Source of the DNA: Pseudogymnoascus destructans
Lineage: Eukaryota; Ascomycota; Leotiomycetes; Thelebolales; Thelebolaceae
Length of the DNA stretch: 64,000 bases
Reading direction: 5' to 3'
NCBI RefSeq assembly: GCF_001641265.1
Contig: NW_020167525.1
Coordinates: 1,218,501 to 1,282,500 of the forward strand
Positions within the stretch are counted from its first letter, which is position 1. Every line of letters starts with the position of its first letter. Made by a program: the position numbers and the translations under genes. Below the pieces are notes generated by a model, which saw only the letters and a program-made list of their open reading frames with translations, made no database searches and was not told where the DNA came from. Below are positions 41,396 through 50,631 of this stretch, one piece after another.

Positions 41396-41569
41396 ATGTG
41401 CACACATTCGTATACTGCTTATACCGTTTGCGGCTGCATTCTACCAGGTGGTTGGTTGTACTGTACCCCCAGCAATCTAGGCGACAATTGTCCAGACAAA
41501 AAGGAGGAACACTATGTCAATGAAACCAAATGTGGAGACTGCTCATTGGGCACCCCGGAATCTCAGTGA
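41396..41569 (+). CDS. Cysteine-rich micro-protein, 57 aa
   Basis: ATG 41396 to TGA 41567-41569. Begins MCTHSYTAYTVCGCILPGG and has seven Cys in 57 residues (starting MC, CGC, YC, NC, then KCGDC), with no hydrophobic signal peptide. The MC..YT.Y.CGC opening resembles short fungal proteins that are conserved but uncharacterised. The paired CxC and CxxC spacing suggests metal binding or disulphides. An upstream intron ending TAACAG at about 41383 suggests a longer 5' untranslated exon. Confidence 0.5.
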   Translation: MCTHSYTAYTVCGCILPGGWLYCTPSNLGDNCPDKKEEHYVNETKCGDCSLGTPESQ

Positions 41570-41732
41570 TATGGGAAGTGGTAATATGGTCGGCGCTGAT
41601 TGGGAAAGATGCACATGGAAGATAGACTAGAACAAAATAGGCTTCCGCTACTTTCAAGTATTAAAGCTACTTCTGCCCCATCAAATGCGAACTATCTTTG
41701 ACATACTCATCAATTCAATTGAGATAACAACC

Positions 41733-41987
41733 ATGGCACAGCGTATTCTCATTACATGCAAATCGCATAAGGTTCCTGGTCCGGATAGTGAGAAAGCTAC
41801 GCTACTAGCCAACCAAGCCTGTCAGAAGGTTTGGGGTCGAGACTTCAATGAGGGTCTCGGCGACCGCATAACATTGGAGGGTGAATTTACGTACGGCGTA
41901 CGGTGTAACCTACTTGTTGATAATGGTCCCCTGGATAGTGAGGACTACACTACCTCATTTTTCAGATGGAATGGGGAGGCGCTGTAA
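41733..41987 (+). CDS. Small hypothetical protein, 84 aa
   Basis: ATG 41733 (CAACCATGGCACAG context) is preferred over 41685. Reads MAQRILITCKSHKVPGPDSE and ends FRWNGEAL. Amphipathic and without repeats or a signal peptide. It follows the Cys-rich micro-ORF on the same strand by 163 bp. No family recognised. Confidence 0.4.
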   Translation: MAQRILITCKSHKVPGPDSEKATLLANQACQKVWGRDFNEGLGDRITLEGEFTYGVRCNLLVDNGPLDSEDYTTSFFRWNGEAL

Positions 41988-42784
41988 GCAGTGAAAGATA
42001 CGAAGGCCCTAGTCCGAAGCTGATAGAATAGTGTCCTTACTCAATTACCAGCGTCCATCCTTAAAACGTTGGAAGAGCGGTTTCAATTCAACCCAGCCAA
42101 CAGACCTAAACGCGTAAGCAATCTTCCTTCGTGTTCTTCAGTAATGTTCAACTGAACTTCTGTAGGTCTGCTACACAGATGAGGAATACAAGGATTCGGC
42201 CCGAAGAAATATGACGAACTTGTGAGAGGTAAAGCAGAGAGACGGGAGATTGCAAGAAGGTTCGATCCTGAGAAGTTGCATAACCAGTAACAGCCTCAAG
42301 CCAATTAATTAGGGCTTCTAGAATAGTACGGATTGGATTTACATGCTCTTTCATGCGGCGAAGAACTATATAGGCCATCTAGCCCAAAATATCCCCTGAT
42401 TTACCAGGCTATATGACAAATTATATATCGTGATTTTAGATTCTTCTATCTACCCATCAAAATATCAGGATTCTGAACTAAAGCGATGAACTTCAGCTTC
42501 AGACTTCGACAGTTAACATGACCACGGACTGCTACTTGGAGTGGATGGGCAGCCGATCTCGTCAACAACTTGTCCTCAAAATATCGCTCGTGAAACCTTC
42601 CGCGTCCTAGACTCGCCAGGTGGGCTTCTAGAGAAGCCGTTGGTCAAAGTCGTCCTGCGATCTTTGTAGCAGGGGGGTGCGGGCATGGTTTGTGAAGGCG
42701 AAAGCATTTTCATTCGAGACGTCGCCCAGGAATAATTTCAACCCCTTGCCGATTGAAAAATTGCATGCGCGGCATGTCAAGACC
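41988..42784. other. No supported gene
   Basis: Minus-strand frames 42148-42378 and 42628-42840 (the latter with LTCRACNFSIGKG) show weak protein character but no start or splice partner I could confirm. They may be remnants of a gene 3' of 42785. Confidence 0.35.
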
Positions 42785-43813
42785 TCATCCAATATGTACG
42801 CGCTTCCTCGCAGGTTCGCGTTCAGCCACAGACATATCAACAGAATTAGTGATGTCAGACATTACTTTGCGCTTCAGCGGCGATGTGAAGCTTTTTGGCA
42901 GGCGCGCAAGCTGCTCAATATTGTGTAAAGCGTCAACGATCAACTCCGGCTCATTCAAAGACAGGTATTTCTCTGTAATAATGAGCGGGGATGTATGTGA
43001 TTTGTATGGCTCGTCAAATTTCCGTAAATATGATGACGTGATTGTTGCAGAGTATTGTATGATGGATTTTCTGTCCGTCGTCGGAGAGAATAAGAATGCC
43101 TGGGAGGGTCAGAGCCGCGACAACTGGAAGGAGGGAAGACTATCTACCTGAATATCTCCATCTGGTATCGACAACCTGGCACTTTGAGCTATCGCAATTA
43201 GAATGCTAGCGTTGTAAGGATCGAAAGGCAGCTTGTTCATCTTTTGAACTAATTTATATGCTACATTCAGCGGCTGTTTTTGGCGTGTAAATTCTTTCCG
43301 GCGTTTGCGTGATATCCAAGTGTTGTCGATGAAGGCGAACATTGGCCTGGAAGTTTCTCTCGCACAAACAAGGAGGGGGCAGGAGACGGTAGCAACATGT
43401 AAGCTGTCGTAAAGCAGAGGAAGTTTTGGACTATGGAGCATGCTTAGTTTAGAGGACTGGCTCGTGTATGATATTCCATACCTGCTAAACCTGAGCTGGT
43501 TGACCGTGAGAACCAGGAGAGAAAATAGACGTCGGATTGATTCGTCTCGAAGGGACTTTACCCTCACACAATCGAGAGTATCAAATTCATGTAGAATTTG
43601 ATCCTTTACTGGTGGATATCGACGAGAACGGTTGCTTATAGCCTCTGTGGGCGTCGTGATAGCTTGTGGAGGTGGGCAGTCGAGGAAGGCCAAGTGCTCA
43701 GCCGTCCAGGACTCGGGGCGGACAAAGAGGCGCGTAGAAGGGTGAGTAACTAGCAAATGGCGGAGAGATTCTGGTTCTGGGGTGCAACTCTCCCGTATGG
43801 CCTTAGCCATCAT
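42785..43813 (-). CDS. Conserved fungal hypothetical protein, 326 aa, one intron
   Basis: Exons 43813-43148 and 43099-42785. The 48-nt intron (GTAGAT...CCCAG) joins PDGDIQ to AFLFSPTTDRKS and leaves 327 codons open. Motifs: EPMFAFIDNTWISRKRR-like segment (about residues 160-176), LNVAYKLVQKMNKLPFDPYNASILIAIAQSA, FDEPYKSH and LNEPELIVDALHNIEQLA. I recall this layout from a widespread fungal family without known function. Divergently transcribed from the 44056 gene across 242 bp. Confidence 0.65.
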
Positions 43814-44055
43814 TCCAGGGCATTTATGTTTTTTGGGCGTCGGTGTGGATATTGATGTTTGTTTGCGATGGGTACAAACACCGCGATTACGCGATAGTTG
43901 TATTGGTCACATGACATGATCCCCCAAGGTTCAGGCACAGCGACAGACGCAGATAAGGATGGGCCGATATAGACGCGGCGATAAGGTTGGGCTTGATATA
44001 GATAGTTCTGTCCTCTTATTTAAGAAAGTAAACAGCACGAATTTAAAATTACAAC
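43814..44055. promoter_or_regulatory. Shared intergenic region of a divergent gene pair
   Basis: 242 bp separate the start codons of the minus-strand 43813 gene and the plus-strand 44056 gene, so both promoters must lie here. GATATAGA-type motifs repeat three times near 43965-44005. No experimentally known site is claimed. Confidence 0.45.
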
Positions 44056-45301
44056 ATGGCATATTATGCATCCAAATCATGCCTACAGTATCCTTCTAGT
44101 GTTACAGAGTTTAACGAGAGGTTTCCAGAGAACGAGCACCATACCATTCATAATCTAAGTGAAGGAAATAGAAAAGCAAGTGGTAGCCGATGGAATACTT
44201 CGCATCTCCAAGCCTGTCGGGTTATAATGTCCCAGTCGGTGCATCATCTCCCAGTTCTAGAACCATATGTCGAGCTTGCTAGGCATCGGATTAAGAATAC
44301 AGGTGAAGTGTACCAGAGTCTTATCGCAGTGACTCCGAAAGACTTGAGGCTATGCTCGCATCAGCAACTGCGGGCAAAGGGCAATCACTTTGGGGCCTTC
44401 TATATCCGGCTGGCTGATATCGCTCGGTTACCTGCTGGAGAGCTCCAAGTCCGACCTAGCAGAGTGGTCTCTCCCCCAGATAGGTCCGGCTACGTGTCAG
44501 GAGAAGGATTGGGATTATCATCACCTATCGGATCAGAGCGATTGGTCTCCTCGCAGCCGTCATCATTCTCTCTATCTGAGAGTGACCCTGTCGAACGGCC
44601 CGAGCATGTGCTTCGTACAAAACATGAAGTGGTCACCGCTGGGATGGCAGCCGAGTTCATTTCAGCGGTATTAGATATCTGTTCCGAGCAGAAGAACGCA
44701 GACTCCCGAATAGAGTTTAACCCAGCTCCAACAACATATATTATAGAATTTCAATGGCTCCAAAGTGTCTGTCAAGATGACGGATCCTTAATTCGGAGAA
44801 AAAAGAACAAACTACATGGGGGTTGGGTTTCGCAAGGCCACAATTTAGCTATGTTCGAAGCCAAAGCTCTATACACGTCCTGGAACGAAGATGAAGATGT
44901 CGCTCAGATGTCTACTAGTGTGCGGGCCCAGCTAGCTTGTGAAATCTTTGGCTCCATCTTCCAGCGGCTAAATGCCGATGATGACCCTGACGACTTAAGT
45001 TGCAAAGATCGTCAGTAAGTCTTACTACCTGTTGTGATTTGGTATGTTGAGGTGGCTAACCGTGCGCAGTGTATTCCTCATCTCGGCGCATCAGACGACC
45101 CTTACATTCACACATACTACTATCAACAAGGAGTACCTGGATTACCTTCAATCAGATAGGCCAACAGACAGTCTACCCTTCTTAAGTCTCGTCTCTTCAG
45201 AACAGTTCGATATTGAAAAAGGTCCGGGGCGTATTGAAGCAGCTATTGGCATTATGGCTATAGTTTCCTTTCTGGACGATACAGAGGAGACTGAGACTTA
45301 A
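44056..45301 (+). CDS. Orphan protein, 396 aa, one intron
   Basis: Exons 44056-45014 and 45070-45301. The 55-nt intron (GTAAGT...GCGCAG) joins CKDRH to VFLISAHQTTLTF in phase. An N-terminal region with several His/Arg, a Ser-rich linker (SSQPSSFSLSESDP), then a compact C-terminal half with FEAKALYTSW, MSTSVRAQLACEIFGSIFQRL and INKEYLDYLQ. The conserved-looking C-terminal half suggests a folded domain, but I cannot name it. Divergent partner of the 43813 gene. Confidence 0.6.
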
Positions 45302-46738
45302 CATGAGACCTTTGCAATGAAGTGAGGCAACGTCCGGCGCGAAAACCCTCAAGAAAACTGAAGGGAAACGATTTGTTTTGGAAGGTCAAACATGCATTGT
45401 GCTTGCTCCGAAGAGTTGTTGTACTTCCATAGCGAGCATGTCTAACTATGCGTGCAATACATGATCCTTCTTCCGCTTTGGGTTCACTTTCGTGCAATAG
45501 TGTATCTGTAGGGAGTTGATCTCTCTCTTAGGGAAATACTCCCTCTGTATTTCCTGCCACGACATCCCCCTTTCCTCCCTCAATTCCAGCAGTTGCCTGT
45601 CGTCGTCTTCGGTATATCTTGTCCCTGTGGCTTTGACTGATGCAGATTTTCGCTTCAAGTTGCGTGATTTGACACTGGCTGTTACAGACTGCATGTTTTG
45701 CTGAAAGGCGAGGTAACGAAGATACTTTTTGGGGATATATACTGGAATGAGCATATCTGGATTGACAATATCGTCAGTACAGACGCTTTGAACTAGCCGT
45801 TCTTCTGCATCGCAACCCGGGGAAGGCGATGAGACATAGCCGTTATTGCGGGTTTCATTGAGTTCGTAGTCAGCATCATCTTCGTCATTATCCTCGCTGC
45901 TAGTACTCTCATTTTCTGAATCTGGTGGCGATAGGCGTTGTCGCTTTGATTGACTCTGATGAGCAGTCTTGGCGACTATGGAGGCTCTGTTCCGTTTTGG
46001 ATATCGGAGGCCCTGCGTATTTCCCGCGCCGTCTCGCGTAGCTGCAAGGCTCGATTTTCTCATAGCATTGTCGCCTCGTGTTTGGGTACAGGGTTGCATG
46101 ACCCCATGTGCCTCGTCGCGGTCGACGATGACAGTACAGCCCTGAGGTACGCTTTCGTTTTCGTGTCGATGTTCTTCATCTGGCTTACTAAAACCATCAC
46201 AAGATGATATCTCCGGTTCCCCAGCGAGTGTAGAATCCCCGCCATCCTGACTGGGGGAGCTCCCGGCAAATGTAATCACATCGAAGCCATGTGGAGAGCA
46301 AATGAGAGAGCCAGCAGAAACAAGTGTTGATACCTCCTTACTAGCTGGCTCTTGATCCGTCCCATCATCGTAACCTCGGGATTCAGGAGCAACTGGACTC
46401 CTCTCGTCAATACCACGCTCAGCTGCACGAACGTTTGTTGTTTCCGATATGAAATTGCGGGAGCTGTTGACCTCGTTCTCGAGATCAATTGGCATGGCTA
46501 AGTACACACTATCAGCAGGATGTTGCAGTACTGTGAAGTTGCATGTCTACCTTGATTGCCGGTAAGGCTACCATGTATCGCCGAATCGCTGAGATCAGGA
46601 AATCTAGGAGTATCGTCCACGGCTAGCTCACTAACTTGACTTTCATCTTCCAGATTGTGGATATTTAGGGTAGTTCGTCGGATCTCTGACGCACGAGAAA
46701 AGTCGTTTCCACCTTCAAGATGGCTACTATAGCAGGTA

Positions 46739-48729
46739 CTCGGTGTTCCACCCACTCGCTTCGCTCGTAGGTGGCGACAGCAAGTTGTGCGTGCGACAGC
46801 AAGATGTGCGACACATAAAACGAAGAAAAAGACGCCTTATATATCAACTATATAACTATATAATTAAAACATAAAATCAATAGAACTACTATCACTATCG
46901 CTACTGCCACTATTGCTACTATCACTTTGATCCTTACTATACCGTAAAATGATCACTTTTGATTTCAACCCTTCCTTCTTCCGCTCTGCTACCCGCTTCC
47001 TCTCAACCTTACGCTCTTCAATTTCGATTTTACGTGCTTGCGCTTGTAGCTGCTTTACTACTTGGTCCGATTCCCTTGCTGCTCTTGCGTCTGCTTTTGC
47101 TTGCAACTTTGCTTTCTTCTCTTCCCGCATTTTCCGTGCATCTGATGCATATAACTGCCCTCCTTTCTGTAGTGATTTCCGTGCCCTTGCCTTTGCTGCC
47201 TTCTGCTCTACTGCACGTAGAGTCATAATATCTAGCTCGGTCTTATAGAGCTCTGCCCGGTGTAGAACAACTGTAGTTCCACGTGCAAATGATTGAAACC
47301 CTTCTCTTGAAGGCGATGAGAAAGCTTCCTCTGCTCTCTTCTGCCAATGTTCAACCGCTTGCACACTTTGCATAGTTGTTTTCGGTGTTGAGATAATATT
47401 ATATGAAGCAAATGGCTCATAATCAGGTGTTTGATTCCGAGTCTCTTGTATCTTGTCAATTACAAGTGGAGGATTATATGGATATAGTCCTGTATTTCTC
47501 CAACCAGATTGAATTGTACGGACAGTTAGAGATTGCCGTCGGATTTGCGGGAGGTCTGAAAGGAACGTACGTAGCTTATACTCATAGTCGTAGCTACGTA
47601 CTGCTTGATCAAGTGCCTTTTGATGAAAGTGTTTGCACTGCTTAAAAACCGCTACATCAAGAGGTTGTAATAGATGTGTTGTATGAGCAGGAAGGCAGCA
47701 AATAACAATGTTATGCTCTTCTGCTAATGTAAGAAAGCGCTCTGTTTTATGAGAGTCATGGCCGTCAAGTAATAAGAGGCGAGTATCATCTGGTGCCATA
47801 TGCTCTGCAGATAGTTGGATAAAATGCATAAGGTATTGGATTGCAATGTCGTCGTTTGAATACCCGCTCTCATTTACAATAATGAGAGCATTTGGCTCAA
47901 GGTCATCATTGTACCATGAATCCATATGAAGTTTGCCAGGGATAATGATAGCTTCTGCAAGTGCAGCACCACTTGCATTTACTGCCTCAATTACAGTAAC
48001 AGAGAGCCGATTCTCAGGATTATCAACAGTCCACTGCTTTACACCGATTGGTACAATAACAGCCGTAGACTTATAACACCCAATCATATAGCCTGTCTCA
48101 TCAACATTCCATAAATTATATGGCTTAATGTTATGTTTTGTAATAAGGGCGTTATATGTGAGAAAGAATTCCTCAAACACCTCTTTCTTTTGTGCTTGCT
48201 TCCGATGTGTATTTAACGTCTTCGTGTGAATTGTATGAAATTTGGGGTGTGCTTTTAGAAAGCGTTGTAGCCACCGTTGTGATGGTATCGTACGATTAGG
48301 TCGTAAGTCTGCAACTGCCCGTAGTATCATAGATCGGTTGGCAGGGACCCCGCGCTCAAGTTGGTCGTATATGAATTGACAGACCGCGGTCTCTTGCGAT
48401 TGAGATAAGACTCGATTGCTACCTCCGTGGGGTAATTGAGGAGACGTAGTACTCGTAATACGACGTCGGAGTGTCTCACGGTTGACATTGAATTTATTTG
48501 CAACCCAAGCAATTGTATATGTACTTGGTTGTTTTAAGAAGAACTGTTGGGCCTCATTAAGGCGAGCAATCATAGTAGGATCGTTATTTTGAGGCATTGT
48601 AGATACTACGTTATGAAGAATACTATTATTTTTTCTATATATCAAAATAGCGGTGTACGCACATCTTGCTGTCGCACGCACAACTTGCTGTCGCCACCTA
48701 CGAGCGAAGCGAGTGGGTGGAACACCGAG
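46739..48729 (-). mobile_element. Intact Fot1/Pogo-type transposon 1, 1991 bp
   Basis: 72-bp inverted repeats at 46739-46810 and 48658-48729 match perfectly as far as read (CTCGGTGTTCCACCCACTCG...). TA is duplicated at 46737-46738 and 48730-48731. The repeat contains an internal direct duplication (GCGACAGCAAG twice). It encodes one uninterrupted transposase, so the element may be active. Confidence 0.93.
46864..48597 (-). CDS. Pogo/Fot1 transposase (DDE_1), element 1
   Basis: 577 aa from ATG 48597 (MPQNNDPTMIARLNEAQQFF); the ORF extends further upstream only through the terminal repeat. The N-terminal helix-turn-helix (YTIAWVANKFNVNRETLRRR) and CENP-B-like DNA-binding region cover about residues 20-130. 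The DDE core has NLWNVDETGY near 166, LLLLDGHDSHKTERF near 274 and THLLQPLDVAVFK near 312. The tail is Lys/Arg/Glu-rich and ends in a serine/aspartate run. It should cut and rejoin the element at TA sites in the nucleus. No broken motif was seen. Confidence 0.93.
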   Translation of the reverse strand: MPQNNDPTMIARLNEAQQFFLKQPSTYTIAWVANKFNVNRETLRRRITSTTSPQLPHGGSNRVLSQSQETAVCQFIYDQLERGVPANRSMILRAVADLRPNRTIPSQRWLQRFLKAHPKFHTIHTKTLNTHRKQAQKKEVFEEFFLTYNALITKHNIKPYNLWNVDETGYMIGCYKSTAVIVPIGVKQWTVDNPENRLSVTVIEAVNASGAALAEAIIIPGKLHMDSWYNDDLEPNALIIVNESGYSNDDIAIQYLMHFIQLSAEHMAPDDTRLLLLDGHDSHKTERFLTLAEEHNIVICCLPAHTTHLLQPLDVAVFKQCKHFHQKALDQAVRSYDYEYKLRTFLSDLPQIRRQSLTVRTIQSGWRNTGLYPYNPPLVIDKIQETRNQTPDYEPFASYNIISTPKTTMQSVQAVEHWQKRAEEAFSSPSREGFQSFARGTTVVLHRAELYKTELDIMTLRAVEQKAAKARARKSLQKGGQLYASDARKMREEKKAKLQAKADARAARESDQVVKQLQAQARKIEIEERKVERKRVAERKKEGLKSKVIILRYSKDQSDSSNSGSSDSDSSSIDFMF

Positions 48730-48892
48730 TAGTACCGATCTGTACTCGACTTCTCGCACCATCTTCCTTTCGTCGAGTCTTGCGAGGAATGTAATTATAA
48801 GGGATAACGCGAAAAGTATCCATTTTCAATGCCAGTGAAACGAGAGGAGTCCCACTGTCGAAAGAAAAACTGTAGAGTGAAATGTGCAGCAT

Positions 48893-49436
48893 TGGGGCCC
48901 TCTTATAGACTCAACATAGGAGTATTCCCTTCTTGTCATTTTTGCATCCCCACCTTTGATGAGTTTCAGCGACAACAGTAGCGAATAATGCTCTTCGTAT
49001 CCACTGTACCTAAGCTGGCAAATATCAAGGTTTCCCTCAATTCATCACCATCTATAGCCAGGCAAACCTGCCCAACCTCTTCAAAGCCTCGGCATGGCTT
49101 TCCGACCTCCCCATGCAGGCACCTCGTAGTTTCGAATTGTCGTGTTCTGCAGGCCCGGATACAGTACAATCACGACGTCCGTCAAGAAGGATTGGGTAAT
49201 CCTTGAATAGGGGTCAAATGGCGTCGGAAATGGCGGCATCAGCTGGACCAAGTATATCGACATCCATGCAATAGGGGTATAGCAGCGTAACCCGTCCCCT
49301 GCTCCAACTATGCAGCCTTTCGGACTTTGGCACACCAGGTAATCCGAATTTAAATGTCGCCATCTCCTGCCTCGTAGATATCTTCTAGCGGCTCACATTT
49401 GTCGGTGACCCCGAACTGGGGCTGTGCATTGCGAAG
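48893..49436. other. No supported gene
   Basis: Overlapping small ORFs on both strands with no motif. Upstream flank of the SANT/Myb-like gene. Confidence 0.4.
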
Positions 49437-49880
49437 CTGCTCGGCTCGAGGAGGTCAGGTAAGTCCCCAGTTGGACTAGTACCAGCACAAGCACTGCCCA
49501 ACTCAAGGCAAGTCGGATGAAGCCCCAATTGGACAAGTGTCCGCATTAGCACTTTCTCAACTCGAGGCAGTTCGGAGGAAACCCCAATTAGAGAAGTGTC
49601 CGCATGAGCACCTTCTCAACTCGAGGCGGTCCGGAGGATTCCCAATTGGACTAGTATCTGCACGGGCACTGAGGCAGTTTGAAGCTCCTATTGGAGTAGA
49701 ATCCACACAAGCAACCGCTCAACTCGAGGCAGGTTGGGCGAAGCCCAATTTGGAGTTGTATTCGCACTTCGCAACCCGAGGAAGGTCGGAAGCCCCAGTT
49801 GGACGGGCATCCACATGAGCACTGCCCGACTCAAGGCAGGCCACAAGAAGCCCTAGCTGAACTAGTGCGCTCGCATTAAG
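49437..49880. repeat. Diverged tandem repeat, about 63-bp unit, about 7 copies
   Basis: Units share CAACTCGAGGCAGKTCGGA and CCCCAATTGGACAAGTGTCC, with drift between copies. One plus-strand frame stays open over most of the array (QLEAVRRKPQLEKCPHEH) but has no start beyond the array, so coding is doubtful. Confidence 0.75.
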
Positions 49881-50629
49881 GCTACCTTGGAACCATTTGG
49901 AAACGAAAGGAACAGACATCAAGGGAAATAACGCAGCAAGAGACATGGCAAAAGCAGAATAACCGTGTCATGGCTGAAGCTGAGCTGTGTCGTCATGCTC
50001 ATTAGAGTGCAGGTCTATGGCATTTCCGAGGGGAGAGGGCAACAGCGACCTTCATGTCTCGCTGTCTCCGTCGCCTAAATCAAGGCTGATAGCAAGGCAG
50101 AGCGAGAGGTAACTGGGGTTCTCTCGCCCAATGCAGGGCCTAGGTTTCTGGGTACGAGATGCGAATGATGAGCTATCGAAACTGCTACTATATTGCGAAA
50201 CACACGAGTCAGCTGGATGGATGATGCACGTCGTGAGAAATGCGGGTCTCAAGAGGCCAGACCTACAAAGAACGAGCGAGATAAGGCCGTAGGCCGCAAG
50301 GCCTCTGCTCTGCTCGATGAGCAAGAAATGGGGGCGGTTGATCGAGAGGTGTTAAGGTGAGTTAAGGTGGAAACAGCGTTGGCTTTATATTTGGGGTAAC
50401 GCTAGCGTCGGCGGGTACGATGCGTTCAAGCAGCGAGGGCGCTAGAGCGGCCACGTAGGCTTAGCGGCGCTTTCCCTGTTGCAGCCTCCCTAGTTTCCTA
50501 ATGCAGAATCGCCGACATGTATATAGCTATAGTTTGATAAATATTATATGGTTACGTTAATTTAATAGTTATTAATTAATATAGTTAACATTTGCATAAC
50601 GTTATTATTTTATATTTTTATATTTAAGT
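49881..50629. other. Intergenic, no supported gene
   Basis: A minus-strand ORF at 50052-50324 lacks motifs. The last 120 bp before the pogo element are strongly AT-rich. Confidence 0.4.
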
Positions 50630-50631
50630 TA

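Larger units (their letters stand above)
45446..48823 (-). pseudogene. SANT/Myb-like gene split by a pogo transposon
   Basis: The first coding piece (48823-48732, MDTFRVIPYNYIPRKTRRKE) continues in the same frame after the pogo element (from 46738, CYSSHLEGGNDFSRAS), with one TA used for the junction. An intron 46550-46498 (GTAGAC...CTTAG) leads to the main exon ending at 45446. The C-terminal 60 residues carry a SANT/Myb-like motif (YTEDDDRQLLELREERGMSW, then FPKREINSLQIHYCTKV), preceded by acidic and basic patches. This suggests a chromatin- or DNA-binding protein. The insertion truncates the protein after about 31 residues unless an internal promoter is used. Confidence 0.7.

Noticed and set aside
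42252..42266. tRNA-like GGTTCGATCC box
   Set aside because: No matching A box or cloverleaf could be formed around it by eye.
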